Origin: Tabrizicola sp.
GTDB taxonomy: Bacteria; Pseudomonadota; Alphaproteobacteria; Rhodobacterales; Rhodobacteraceae
Direction of reading: 5' to 3'
Assembly: GCF_030373185.1 (NCBI RefSeq)
Contig: NZ_JAUCZH010000007.1
Coordinates: forward strand, 186,001 to 250,000
DNA: 64,000 nucleotides
Shown here: positions 52,524 to 60,980 of the stretch, one piece after another
How positions within the stretch are numbered: position 1 is the stretch's first letter
How the letters are laid out: each line of letters starts with the position of its first letter
Notes under the pieces: model-generated
The model's database searches: none
What the model was told of the DNA's origin: nothing
Seen by the model: only the letters and a program-made list of their open reading frames with translations
Translations under genes and position numbers: made by a program

Positions 52524-53402
52524 CTACACCAGAAAGTGACGCACTTCGCGCGACTGGCCCTCAAGGCTCTTGCGCATCTTGGCAAAGGCCGCAGCTTCCA
52601 GCTGACGCACCCGCTCCTTGGAAAGCCCCAACTCCTCGCCCAGCGATTCCAGGGTCCGGCCCTCTTCCTTCAGCTTGCGCTCGGCCACGATGTAGCGTTC
52701 GCGCGCGTTCAGCGACTGCATCGCATTGACCAGCCAGCCGCGCAGCCGTCCGGTGTCATGTTCGCCTTCCACCGCTTCGGCGGCCTGCACGCCGTCATCT
52801 TCCAGCGCATCAATCCATTCGCGCCCGTCCTCATCCGAAGACTGCGTGGCGTTCAGTGAATAGTCGGACCCCGAAAGCCGCCCTTCCATCATCTCGACAT
52901 CGTGCAGCGGCACACCAACCTCTGCCGCGACCATCTGGCGCAGCTGGTGCTGATCCAGCGTTTCGCCGCGCTGCGACGCCTCACGCTCCAGCTTGGCCTG
53001 AACCCGGCGCAGGTTGAAAAACAGCGCCTTCTGGCTGGAGGTGGACCCGGTCCGCACCATCGACCAGTTGCGCATGACGTAATCCTGAATCGACGCCTTG
53101 ATCCACCAGACCGCATAGGTCGAGAAGCGCACGCCACGATCCGGATCGAACTTGTCAGCGGCCTTCATCAGGCCCAGAGAGGCCTCTTGAATAAGGTCAT
53201 TCATCGGCGCGCCGTAGCGACGGAACTTTGACGCCATGCTGATCGCCAGCCGCATATAGGCGGTGATCAGCCGGTGCAGCGCCTGTTCGTCGCGCTGGTC
53301 ACGCCACGCATAGGCCAGCCGCAATTCGGTTTCTGCGTCCAGCAATTCAGCTTTCATCGCTTTGCGCGACATCGTCTGGTCAGTATATCCGTCAAATGCC
53401 AT
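52524..53402 (-). CDS. rpoH: Heat-shock/stress sigma factor RpoH (RpoHII-like)
   Basis: This 292-residue sigma-32-family factor has region 2 LITAYMRLAISMASKFRRYGAPMNDLIQEASLGLMKAADKFDPDRGVRFSTYAVWWIKASIQDYVMRNWSMVR, the RpoH-box-like QKALFFNLRR, and region 4 with helix-turn-helix TLESLGEELGLSKERVRQLE. The N-terminal NRYLQEIRKFPLL-type segment of RpoHI is absent, and the start MAFDGYTDQTMSRKAM is like RpoHII of phototrophic relatives, which acts in the singlet-oxygen response under RpoE. A TGATCC box upstream fits that. The start has GGAGG at 8 bases. It directs RNA polymerase to heat-shock and oxidative-stress promoters. Confidence 0.93.
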   Translation of the reverse strand: MAFDGYTDQTMSRKAMKAELLDAETELRLAYAWRDQRDEQALHRLITAYMRLAISMASKFRRYGAPMNDLIQEASLGLMKAADKFDPDRGVRFSTYAVWWIKASIQDYVMRNWSMVRTGSTSSQKALFFNLRRVQAKLEREASQRGETLDQHQLRQMVAAEVGVPLHDVEMMEGRLSGSDYSLNATQSSDEDGREWIDALEDDGVQAAEAVEGEHDTGRLRGWLVNAMQSLNARERYIVAERKLKEEGRTLESLGEELGLSKERVRQLEAAAFAKMRKSLEGQSREVRHFLV

Positions 53403-53450
53403 GATGACCTCCAGATCGGTTAACTGCAGCGCTTTTGCCTGCCCTTTCCC

Positions 53451-53480
53451 ATAATACGAGGCCTGAGCATGTCCGGATCA
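53451..53480 (-). promoter_or_regulatory. Candidate RpoE-type promoter of rpoH
   Basis: On the minus strand TGATCC (53480-53475) is followed after 18 bases by TATTAT (53456-53451), 48 bp before the rpoH start codon. TGATCC-N18 is the -35 and spacing known for Rhodobacter RpoE promoters; the -10 differs from TAAGA and looks sigma-70-like. The -35 overlaps the first codons of the divergent cobU. Confidence 0.5.
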
Positions 53481-54035
53481 CTTCACCGCACCGAATTGCC
53501 ACAACTTACGCTTGTCGTCGGCGGCGCGCGGTCAGGCAAATCCGCCTTCGCCGAGCGGCTGATCTTTTCCACAACCCGCCCCCGGCGCTACATCGCCACC
53601 GCCGAGGCGTGGGATGAAGAAATGCGCGCCCGCATTGCCCAGCACCAAGAGGATCGCGGCGCTGACTGGGTGACGGTCGAAGCCCCACTCGACCTGCCCG
53701 TGGCACTTGGCTCTGCCAGCAAAGACGAAGTAGTGTTGATCGACTGCGCCACCCTGTGGTTGACCAATCATCTCTTGGCCAACCACGACCTTGCGGCTGA
53801 AACCGAAGACCTCGTCACCGCATTCGCCGCCTGTCCCGCGCCTGTGGTCATCGTCTCGAACGAAACCGGCTGGGGCATCGTTCCCGACAATGCCCTCGTC
53901 CGGCGTTTCCGCGATGCACAAGGCCAACTGAACCAGCGCCTCGCCGCCGAAGCGTCGCTTGTCGTCACCGTGATCGCGGGCCTGCCGCTGGCGCTGAAGG
54001 GCAGCATCCCGCCGCTGCCAAAGGCCCCGACGTGA
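53469..54035 (+). CDS. cobU: Adenosylcobinamide kinase/adenosylcobinamide-phosphate guanylyltransferase
   Basis: This 188-residue enzyme phosphorylates adenosylcobinamide and adds GMP from GTP, a late step of vitamin B12 assembly. The P-loop is VVGGARSGKSAFAERL (17-32). RYIATAEAWDEEMRARIAQHQEDRGADWVTVEAP holds the active-site His, and VLIDCATLWLTNHL and VSNETGWGIVPDNALVRRFRD are also conserved. It is divergent from rpoH and overlaps the next gene by four bases (GTGA). Confidence 0.95.
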   Translation: MSGSLHRTELPQLTLVVGGARSGKSAFAERLIFSTTRPRRYIATAEAWDEEMRARIAQHQEDRGADWVTVEAPLDLPVALGSASKDEVVLIDCATLWLTNHLLANHDLAAETEDLVTAFAACPAPVVIVSNETGWGIVPDNALVRRFRDAQGQLNQRLAAEASLVVTVIAGLPLALKGSIPPLPKAPT

Positions 54036-54610
54036 CCCGGCTCTGGTGGGTTCGCCACGGCCCGACGCATGAAAAGGCCATGACAGGATGGCGCGACGTG
54101 CCGGCTGATCTGTCCGACACCGCAGCCATTGCCCGCCTTGACGCCCACCTGCCACGGGCGGCGATCGTTACATCGTCAGACCTGCTTCGCGCCACCGCCA
54201 CCGCCGAAGTGCTTGCCCAGGGGCGCAGCCGCCTTTCCCCAGACTCATCCTTGCGCGAAATCCATTTTGGCGACTGGGACGGCCGCCATTGGTCTGACAT
54301 CGCCACGACCGACCCCGACCTGTCCCGCCTGTTCTGGGAACAGCCCGGTTCCCACCGCGCACCCAATGGGGAAAGCTGGGATGACGCCGCCGCCCGCGCC
54401 AGCACTGCCACCGACCGGCTTGTCGCCCGCCACCATGGCCAGGACCTGATCATCGTGGCGCATTTCGGCATCATCCTGACCCAGCTTGCCCGCGCAACCG
54501 GACAGACGCCCCATCAGGTGCTGGCCCAGACGATCGATCCGCTGTCGGTCACCTGCCTTGCCCATGACGCGGGCCAGTGGCAGGCGCTGTCGATCAATCA
54601 CCGCCCGTGA
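54032..54610 (+). CDS. Histidine phosphatase, alpha-ribazole phosphatase-like
   Basis: This 192-residue phosphoglycerate-mutase-fold protein starts at GTG 54032 inside the cobU stop (coupled). The catalytic RHG is in LWWVRHGPTHEKAMTGW, with the second His in IIVAHFGIILTQLA. Translational coupling with cobU suggests CobC-type removal of phosphate from alpha-ribazole-phosphate or adenosylcobalamin-phosphate in B12 synthesis. General phosphatase activity is possible. Confidence 0.85.
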   Translation: MTRLWWVRHGPTHEKAMTGWRDVPADLSDTAAIARLDAHLPRAAIVTSSDLLRATATAEVLAQGRSRLSPDSSLREIHFGDWDGRHWSDIATTDPDLSRLFWEQPGSHRAPNGESWDDAAARASTATDRLVARHHGQDLIIVAHFGIILTQLARATGQTPHQVLAQTIDPLSVTCLAHDAGQWQALSINHRP

Positions 54611-54685
54611 TCAAGACCCGCACAATTCAGCGTTTCCCTTTGCAGCCCTGCCTAGGTCAGATGCAGCCAGCGGAAAGGAAACACC

Positions 54686-55573
54686 ATGCCCTATGACCTT
54701 GTGATCGGCGACCGCGCCTATTCCAGCTGGAGCCTGCGCGGCTGGCTCTTGTTCGACGCCTTTGGCATCCCGGTCAACTGCCACCGCGCCCGGCTTTACA
54801 GCGACGAGTTGCCAAAGCTGCTGCAAGGCTACTTCCCGGCCAGAACCGCCCCCACCATGCGCACCCCCGAAGGCTCGGTCGTCCCCGAGACCATCGCCAT
54901 CGCCGAGGAACTGGCCAGCCGCCACCCCGACGCAGGCCTGTGGCCATCAGACCCCCACGCCCGCGCCACGGCGCGCGTGCTCGCGGCGGAAATGCACGCA
55001 GGTTTCACCGCGCTGCGCAGCCATTGCCCGATGAACCTGCGCGTCAGCTATACCGATTGCCAGCCCCCCGAGGCGGTGCTTGCCGACCTTTCCCGACTTG
55101 AAACCCTCTGGGCCTGGGCGCGGCAGACCACCGGCTCTGTCACCCCATGGCTGTGCGGTGACTATTGCGCAGCCGATGCTTTCTTCGCCCCCGTCGCCGC
55201 CCGCATCGCCGGTTACAACCTGCCGGTCAACCCCGACGCGATGGCCTATGTGAACGCCCATCTTTCCCACCCCGGCTTTCGCCGCTGGCGCGCGATGGGC
55301 ATGGCCGACGGCCCCGATCAGGATTTCTACCGCCGCGACTACCCCCGGCGCGACTGGCCCGGCCCCACCCCGCTTTCCGCCCTCGCGGTTGACGGGACCA
55401 AGATTGACGGGACCAAGGCTGAAAATACCACTTGCCCGTACTCCGGCGCCCCCGTGACCCATTTCCTGGACCTGAATGGTCGCCGCTTCGGCTTTTGCAA
55501 TGCCTTTTGCCGCGACAAGACCGCCGCCGATCCCGAGGCATGGCCGAAATTCATGGCTCTTTACCAATCGTAA
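54686..55573 (+). CDS. Glutathione S-transferase with an extra Cys-rich C-terminal tail
   Basis: This 295-residue protein has a thioredoxin-like N-terminal domain (DLVIGDRAYSSWSLRGWLLFDAFGIP, with Ser in the active-site position), the GSH-binding PEGSVVPETIAIAEELA, and an all-helical C-terminal domain to about residue 225. An added tail (about 240-295) follows, with a VDGTKIDGTK repeat and a CPYSGAP...FGFCNAFCRDK motif: three Cys and a short helix, like a TRASH or YHS-type metal site. The tail is the unusual part. Substrates are unknown. It is not in an operon with yifB. Confidence 0.86.
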   Translation: MPYDLVIGDRAYSSWSLRGWLLFDAFGIPVNCHRARLYSDELPKLLQGYFPARTAPTMRTPEGSVVPETIAIAEELASRHPDAGLWPSDPHARATARVLAAEMHAGFTALRSHCPMNLRVSYTDCQPPEAVLADLSRLETLWAWARQTTGSVTPWLCGDYCAADAFFAPVAARIAGYNLPVNPDAMAYVNAHLSHPGFRRWRAMGMADGPDQDFYRRDYPRRDWPGPTPLSALAVDGTKIDGTKAENTTCPYSGAPVTHFLDLNGRRFGFCNAFCRDKTAADPEAWPKFMALYQS

Positions 55574-55599
55574 ACCATTCAGCCCTACCCGTTAACCAA

Positions 55600-55725
55600 T
55601 GTGAACGTGGGGCATGTGAATGTGGGGCGGCGGGCCAGAATGATCAGACAACACACCCCCCGGCCCAGTCTCTGGCCCAGTCGCTGGCCCAGTCGCTGGC
55701 TCAGTCGCTGGCTCAGTCGCTGGCC
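55600..55725 (+). repeat. Two short tandem repeats in the leader of yifB
   Basis: A 15-base unit occurs twice at 55600-55629 (TGTGAACGTGGGGCA and TGTGAATGTGGGGCG). A 12-base unit, CAGTCGCTGGCC or close, occurs five times at 55666-55725. The 12-base array is in frame with yifB and would read as SLAQ repeats if an upstream start were used. Confidence 0.85.
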
Positions 55726-55743
55726 CCATCGCAGGCATCCTGC

Positions 55744-57261
55744 ATGACAGCCCGCGCCTATACCGTCGCCTTCGAGGGGGTAGAGGCCCGGCTGGTCGAG
55801 GTGCAATGCGCCCTCTCTCCCGGCTCACCCGCGTTCAACCTTGTGGGCCTGCCCGACAAGGCGGTGTCCGAGGCAAAAGAACGTGTCCGCGCCGCCCTTC
55901 AGGCGCTGTCGATTGCCCTTCCCGCCAAGCGGATCACGGTGAACCTGTCGCCTGCCGATCTGCCCAAGGAGGGCTCACACTTCGACCTGCCGATCGCCGT
56001 CGCCCTTCTCGCCGCACTCGACATCATTCCCCGCGACGAGGTTGAACGCATCGTCGCCTTGGGCGAACTTTCGCTTGACGGTCGGTTGATCCCAGTCGCT
56101 GGCGCCCTGCCCGCCGCCATGGCCGCCGCCGTTGAGGACCGCGCGCTTCTTTGCCCAAAGGCCTGCGGTGCCGAGGCGGCATGGGTCGGCGCGACTCAGG
56201 TTCTTGCCGCCGCTTCTCTTGAAGAGGTGCTGCACCACTATACCGGCCGCGCCCCGATCATCCCCGCCGAAGCGGGTGAGGTTACCCGAACCCGGAACCC
56301 CCGCGACTTTTGCGAGGTGAAAGGTCAGGAACGCGCCAAGCGCGCATTGGAAATCGCCGCTGCCGGACGGCATCACCTGTTCATGGTCGGCACACCGGGG
56401 TCTGGCAAATCCATGCTCGCCGCCCGCTTGCCCAGCATCCTGCCGCCTCTTTCGGCGGTCGAGGCGCTGGAAACATCGATGATCCATTCCCTCGCGGGCC
56501 TCCTCACCGAAGGCGGCATCTCCCGTGACCGTCCGTTCCGCGAACCGCACCACACCGCCTCCATGGCCGCCATCGTCGGCGGCGGGCGCGGCGCCAAACC
56601 GGGCGAGATCAGTCTTGCCCACAACGGCGTCCTTTTCCTTGACGAATTTCCCGAGTTTCCCCGCACCGTGCTTGATACCCTCCGCCAGCCGATAGAGACG
56701 GGAACCGTCATGGTGGCCCGCGCCAATGCACATATCCGCTATCCCTGCCGGTTCCTGCTGATCGCCGCCGCCAACCCCTGCAAATGCGGCTACCTCTCGG
56801 ATCCATCGCGTGCCTGTGGCCGCGCCCCGATCTGTGGCGAAGACTACCTCGGCCGCATCTCCGGCCCCTTGATGGACCGCTTCGATCTCCGCGTCGAAGT
56901 TCCCCCCGTGGCTTTCGCAGATTTGGACCTGCCGGCCTCTGGCGACCCCTCGGCCACCATCGCCGCCCGGGTCGCCACAGCACGAGCCGTCCAGACCCGA
57001 CGCTTTGCCAACCACCCCGAAGCCCGGGTGAACGCAGACCTGGAAGGCGCCACGCTTGAAACCTTCGCCACCCCCGATGCCGAAGGCAAATCGCTGATCT
57101 CTCGCGTAGCCGAACGGATGGGGCTCTCGGCCCGAGGCTACCACCGCGTCCTCAGGGTCGCCCGCACGATCGCCGACCTCGACGGAAGCGATCAGGTCCG
57201 CAAACCCCACATCGCCGAAGCGATCAGCTTCCGGCTGTCCTCGGCCACAGGCGGCCTTTGA
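55744..57261 (+). CDS. YifB/ComM-like AAA+ Mg-chelatase-type ATPase
   Basis: This 505-residue protein has an N-terminal LonC-like domain (MTARAYTVAFEGVEARLVEVQCALSPGSPAFNLVGLPDKAVSEAKERVRAAL) and a central AAA+ module with Walker A VGTPGSGKSMLAARLPSILPPL, Walker B NGVLFLDEFPEF, and zinc-like CKCGYLSDPSRACGRAPICGEDY before the second half. The C-terminal helical part ends SRVAERMGLSARGYHRVLRVARTIADLDG. ComM-type members drive branch migration in natural transformation. The start at 55744 fits the usual length of about 505; the open frame upstream includes the 12-base repeats. Confidence 0.94.
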   Translation: MTARAYTVAFEGVEARLVEVQCALSPGSPAFNLVGLPDKAVSEAKERVRAALQALSIALPAKRITVNLSPADLPKEGSHFDLPIAVALLAALDIIPRDEVERIVALGELSLDGRLIPVAGALPAAMAAAVEDRALLCPKACGAEAAWVGATQVLAAASLEEVLHHYTGRAPIIPAEAGEVTRTRNPRDFCEVKGQERAKRALEIAAAGRHHLFMVGTPGSGKSMLAARLPSILPPLSAVEALETSMIHSLAGLLTEGGISRDRPFREPHHTASMAAIVGGGRGAKPGEISLAHNGVLFLDEFPEFPRTVLDTLRQPIETGTVMVARANAHIRYPCRFLLIAAANPCKCGYLSDPSRACGRAPICGEDYLGRISGPLMDRFDLRVEVPPVAFADLDLPASGDPSATIAARVATARAVQTRRFANHPEARVNADLEGATLETFATPDAEGKSLISRVAERMGLSARGYHRVLRVARTIADLDGSDQVRKPHIAEAISFRLSSATGGL

Positions 57262-57294
57262 GGGCGGCGCACACTGTGTTGAAAGCCTGACCTG

Positions 57295-57342
57295 CTCTTT
57301 TCAGAAATACTCTGCAAGGGTGTGGGGGTGCAAAACCCCCAC
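57295..57342 (+). repeat. Dispersed palindromic repeat, copy 6
   Basis: CTCTTTTCAGAAATACTC, then TGCAAGGGTGTGGGGGTG and CAAAACCCCCACC. It lies between convergent yifB and gshB and may end both transcripts. It belongs to the CTCTTTT subgroup with copies at 15316 and 46876. Confidence 0.75.
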
Positions 57343-57395
57343 CTGCAACCGTTCAGCACACGCATCATTCGCGGGCTGCGACCCTGCGGCAAGGC

Positions 57396-58340
57396 TCAGC
57401 CCGCGCGCTTGGCCTCGATCACTTCCCAGATCCGCGCGGCGGCGTTCGTTCCGTCAAAACGCTCCAACTCCTGAATCCCGGTGGGCGAGGTCACGTTGAT
57501 CTCGGTCAGCCAATCGCCGATCACGTCGATCCCAACGAAAACCTGCCCCTTCTCACGCAAGACTGGACCGATGGCGGCGCAGATCTCCAGATCCCGCGCG
57601 GTCAGCCCCACCTTCTCGGGACGACCGCCAGCATGCATGTTCGATCGGGTCTCTCCGGCCTGCGGCACCCGGTTGATCGCCCCCACCGGCTCGCCATCAA
57701 CAAGGATCACCCGCTTGTCGCCTTTCGATACATCCGGCAGAAACTTTTGCACGATCAAAGGCTCACGGTTGATGCCCATGAACAATTCATGCAGCGACGA
57801 CAGATTGCGATCATTCGGATCCAGCCGGAACACCCCCGCTCCGCCATTGCCATAAAGCGGCTTCAGGATGATGTCGCCATGCCGCGCCTTGAACGCCCGG
57901 ATCGTGCCAAGGTCGCGCGCAATGGCGGTTGGCGGGGTCAGGGTCGGGAACCGCAGCACCAAAAGTTTTTCGGGGCTGTTGCGCACCCAGAACGGGTCGT
58001 TCACCACCAGCGTGCGGGGGTGAATCATCTCCAGCAGATGGGTCGTGGTGATATAGCCCATGTCAAACGGCGGATCCTGTCGCAGCCAGACAACATCCAT
58101 CTCGCCAAGATCGACTTCGGTCTCTTCGCCATAGCTGACATGATTGCCAACCTCACGCCGCAACTCGACCGGCCAACCCGTCGCTATCACACGACCTTCG
58201 ACATAGGCCAGACGGTCGGGCGAATAGTAGAACAGCGAATGTCCCCGGGCCTGCGCTTCAACCGCAATACGAAAGGTCGAATCGGCATTGATATTGACCG
58301 ATCCGATCGGATCCATCTGCAAGGCTACCTTGAGCGGCAT
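57396..58340 (-). CDS. gshB: Glutathione synthetase
   Basis: This 314-residue ATP-grasp enzyme joins glycine to gamma-glutamylcysteine. The N-terminal [34 protein letters not shown], the central [20 protein letters not shown], the ATP loop [17 protein letters not shown] and the metal site [15 protein letters not shown] are all conserved. The start at 58340 has GGAGAG; the longer frame upstream is not native. It lies 56 bp downstream of yraN and may share its transcript with yraN and rsmI. Confidence 0.96.
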   Translation of the reverse strand: MPLKVALQMDPIGSVNINADSTFRIAVEAQARGHSLFYYSPDRLAYVEGRVIATGWPVELRREVGNHVSYGEETEVDLGEMDVVWLRQDPPFDMGYITTTHLLEMIHPRTLVVNDPFWVRNSPEKLLVLRFPTLTPPTAIARDLGTIRAFKARHGDIILKPLYGNGGAGVFRLDPNDRNLSSLHELFMGINREPLIVQKFLPDVSKGDKRVILVDGEPVGAINRVPQAGETRSNMHAGGRPEKVGLTARDLEICAAIGPVLREKGQVFVGIDVIGDWLTEINVTSPTGIQELERFDGTNAAARIWEVIEAKRAG

Positions 58341-58396
58341 GACTCTCTCCACCATGTTCGGACAGAGTGATGACCCAAGGCAGGGAAAGATGCAAT

Positions 58397-58795
58397 TCAA
58401 CCCGCGAAAGCGTTTTCCACAACTTCGATCCGGCCCTGCCCGTCAACAAGGGCAAGATCAATGCGAACATCGGTCAGAAGGCCATTCGGTTCCCCTGCGA
58501 GAAATTCATCCACCGTCGCAAAGATGCGTCCGATCTGGCGCGATGAAATATGCGACGCGGCCATGTCATGACTGCGGCTTTGCTTCACCTCGACAAAGAT
58601 TACCGCGCCGTCATGCCGACCGATCAGGTCAATTTCGCCAGTGATCCCCCGCCAGTTCTGTGCGCAGATCCGAACGCCCATCGCTTCATAATACCGCGCG
58701 ACCGAGGCTTCTGCCGCATGACCGGCGTGATAATTCATCCGACCACGCGTGGACCGGCTACGACGCACGGGATCAGAGACAAAGTCGAAGGGCAT
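58397..58795 (-). CDS. YraN/UPF0102-family endonuclease-like protein
   Basis: This 132-residue PD-(D/E)XK-fold protein has the pattern [53 protein letters not shown], with the nuclease-like acids Glu/Asp/Glu-x-Lys. Family role is unsettled, perhaps in recombination or cell division; the position next to rsmI and the PBP activator is conserved from E. coli (yraN, rsmI, lpoA). GAGG precedes the start at 58795. Confidence 0.92.
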   Translation of the reverse strand: MPFDFVSDPVRRSRSTRGRMNYHAGHAAEASVARYYEAMGVRICAQNWRGITGEIDLIGRHDGAVIFVEVKQSRSHDMAASHISSRQIGRIFATVDEFLAGEPNGLLTDVRIDLALVDGQGRIEVVENAFAG

Positions 58796-58821
58796 GGCAG
58801 CCTCATTGCAGCTCGGGCGGA

Positions 58822-59712
58822 TCAGTCGCGGTCAAGATCAATCGCAATCCGGTAGACAATCTTGCGCGATACACCCAGAGTTTGCGACACAAACGTTGCT
58901 GCATCCTTAACGCTCATCGTGGCCAGCGCAGCACCCAGCGCAGCTGCTATGCTTTCGGCACTGGCCTCGGGTGGCGGGGCGCGGTCGACCAGCACCACGA
59001 TCTCGCCTTTGACATCCCGGTCCGCGAAATCTGCCGCAAGTTGTCCGACAGTACCGCGCGAAACTTCTTCAAAGCGCTTGGTCAGTTCGCGGCAGACAGC
59101 CCCCTGCCGGCCTTCCCCAAGTGTTTCGACCATGTCTGCAAGCAGCTGACGCAGCCGCTTCGGGCTTTCGTAGAAGATCAGCGTTGCCTGAACGCCCGCA
59201 AGTTCCGCCAGAAACGACCGGCGCGCGCCTCGGGCTGCAGGCGGGAACCCGGCGAACAGGAACCGGTCCGATGGCAGGCCCGACAGGGTCAGCGCACAGA
59301 TGGCGGCGCAGGGGCCGGGGGCGGCGGTCATCGGCAGGTCCGCCGCAGCAACCGCCCGCGCCAGTTCAAACCCGGGGTCCGAGATCAGCGGCGTCCCCGC
59401 CTCGGAGGCATAGGCAACACTCTTGCCCTCGCCGATCAGTGCCAGCAGGCGGGCAAGCGCACCTTCTCCGCTGTGGTCATGATAGGCAATGACCTGACGG
59501 CCTCCAAGCGGCACACCGTGGATTTCCATCAGGTGCCGCAGCGTGCGGGTGTCTTCGGCAACCAGCACATCCGCCCCCGCCAGCACATCCAGCGCCCGCA
59601 AGGTGATATCGCGGGCAGCCCCAATCGGTGTGGCGATGAAGTGCAGCCCCGGCGGAATGGCGCGCAGGGCCGGTTTATGGGCCGCATCGGGGGCGTCAGG
59701 TGACTGCCTCAC
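58822..59712 (-). CDS. rsmI: 16S rRNA (cytidine1402-2'-O)-methyltransferase
   Basis: This 296-residue SAM enzyme methylates the ribose of C1402 in the decoding centre. Conserved parts are LHFIATPIGAARDITLRALDVLAGADVLVAEDTRTLRHLM, YHDHSG, SEAGTPLISDPGF, and the C-terminal FYESPKRL and EVSRGTV. I place the start at GTG 59712 (VRQSPDAPDAAHKP), with a GGGAAG-type site; longer frames reach past it into the intergenic region. It is divergent from the PBP activator gene, as in E. coli. Confidence 0.94.
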   Translation of the reverse strand: MRQSPDAPDAAHKPALRAIPPGLHFIATPIGAARDITLRALDVLAGADVLVAEDTRTLRHLMEIHGVPLGGRQVIAYHDHSGEGALARLLALIGEGKSVAYASEAGTPLISDPGFELARAVAAADLPMTAAPGPCAAICALTLSGLPSDRFLFAGFPPAARGARRSFLAELAGVQATLIFYESPKRLRQLLADMVETLGEGRQGAVCRELTKRFEEVSRGTVGQLAADFADRDVKGEIVVLVDRAPPPEASAESIAAALGAALATMSVKDAATFVSQTLGVSRKIVYRIAIDLDRD

Positions 59713-59737
59713 AAGTTTACTTCCCTTCCCGAACCAA

Positions 59738-59769
59738 TTACCTTGACCCGTGTTTACCTTGGCCCGTGT
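59738..59769. repeat. Direct repeat in the rsmI/PBP-activator promoter gap
   Basis: Two adjacent 16-base copies, TTACCTTGACCCGTGT and TTACCTTGGCCCGTGT (one difference), lie in the 88-bp divergent gap. They could be paired regulator sites or duplicated promoter elements (TTGACC is -35-like). Confidence 0.7.
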
Positions 59770-59800
59770 TCGGCGTGCCGCTGCAGAGTGAGGAACCTTC

Positions 59801-60976
59801 ATGTTGTCCGCAATTCGCCGGACCCGCAAGTCGCTGGGTCAGTCTTTCCTTGTTCTCTGCGCTGCTTTGCTTTCGGCTTGCGTACCCGGTGGTGGGCCAT
59901 CGACCGGCCCGGCAACTGGCGCCGGAGGTGCGGTTCAGGTGGCGCTGCTGATCCCCTCCGGTTCCGGTCAGGCGCAGGACGAGCTTTTCGGCCAGAACCT
60001 CGAGAATGCCGCGCGCCTTGCCATGGCAGACCTTTCGGGCGTGAAGATCGATCTCAAGGTCTACCGCACCGGCGGCAATCCGGCGCAGGCCAGCGCACAG
60101 GCCAAGCAGGCGGTGGATGAGGGCGCGCAGGTGATCCTCGGGCCGTTCTATTCGGAAGAGGCGAACGCCGCAGGCGCAGCCGCCGCAGGCTCCGGGGTGA
60201 ACGTTCTGGCCTTTTCCAACAATGCCGCGATTGCGGGGGGGAACGTCTTTGTTCTGGGCCAGACCTTCGACAATACCGCCCGGCGGTTGGCAGGTTATGC
60301 GGTCCGAAATGGCAAGTCCAAGATCCTGATCGTCCATGACCGCAATGTCGCCGGCAATGTCGGCAAGTCGGCAATCGAACGCGGCGTCGCTGGTGCTGGC
60401 GGATCGGTGGTCGGTGTCACGTCCTACGAATTCTCGCAAAACGGGATTGTGCAGGCGGCGCAGGGCATTGTTGCAACCGCGCGGTCTTCCGGTGCCACAG
60501 CGCTTTTTCTGACAGCCGACACAGCCGGGGCGCTGCCGCTTCTGAGCCAACTTCTGGTCGATAACGGCATCGACCGGGCCAGCACCCAGTTCATCGGCCT
60601 GACCCGTTGGGATATCCCACCCGCCACGCTGGCCCTGCCCGGCGTGCAGGGCGGCTGGTTTGCGATGCCGGACCCGGGGCTTCAGGCACAGTTCCAGTCG
60701 CGCTATCAGGCGGCCTATGGGTCGGCTCCGGTTGCGGTTGCCGGGCTTGCCTACGACGGGATTGCCGCGATCGGCGCCTTGGCGCGGACTTCAAAGGGCG
60801 CTCCGCTCTCTCGTGAGGCGCTGACCCAGGGCGCCGGATTTGCCGGCGTTTCGGGCATCTTCCGCCTGTTGCCCAATGGCACGAACGAGCGTGGCCTTGC
60901 GGTCGCCGCGATCCGCGGCAATCAGGTCGTGGTGATCGACGCGGCACCGCGCAGCTTTGCCGGCTCCGGGTTCTGA
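59801..60976 (+). CDS. Penicillin-binding protein activator, LpoA-like lipoprotein
   Basis: This 391-residue protein has a lipoprotein signal (SFLVLCAALLSAC, with lipid-bearing Cys at about residue 27) followed by a Gly/Pro/Thr-rich linker and a type I periplasmic-binding-protein fold (from about 45: VQVALLIPSGSGQAQDELFGQNLENAARLAMADL). E. coli LpoA activates PBP1a from the outer membrane, and the neighbourhood rsmI-LpoA-yraN matches. Ligand-binding residues for amino acids are not clear. It is divergent from rsmI and followed by glnD at 4 bp. Confidence 0.9.
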   Translation: MLSAIRRTRKSLGQSFLVLCAALLSACVPGGGPSTGPATGAGGAVQVALLIPSGSGQAQDELFGQNLENAARLAMADLSGVKIDLKVYRTGGNPAQASAQAKQAVDEGAQVILGPFYSEEANAAGAAAAGSGVNVLAFSNNAAIAGGNVFVLGQTFDNTARRLAGYAVRNGKSKILIVHDRNVAGNVGKSAIERGVAGAGGSVVGVTSYEFSQNGIVQAAQGIVATARSSGATALFLTADTAGALPLLSQLLVDNGIDRASTQFIGLTRWDIPPATLALPGVQGGWFAMPDPGLQAQFQSRYQAAYGSAPVAVAGLAYDGIAAIGALARTSKGAPLSREALTQGAGFAGVSGIFRLLPNGTNERGLAVAAIRGNQVVVIDAAPRSFAGSGF

Positions 60977-60980
60977 GACC

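Noticed and set aside
55432-55743. Long N-terminal extension of YifB containing SLAQ repeats
   Set aside because: The standard YifB N-terminus (MTARAYTVAFEG) and normal length support 55744. The extension overlaps the GST gene in another frame and is noted only as a finding.
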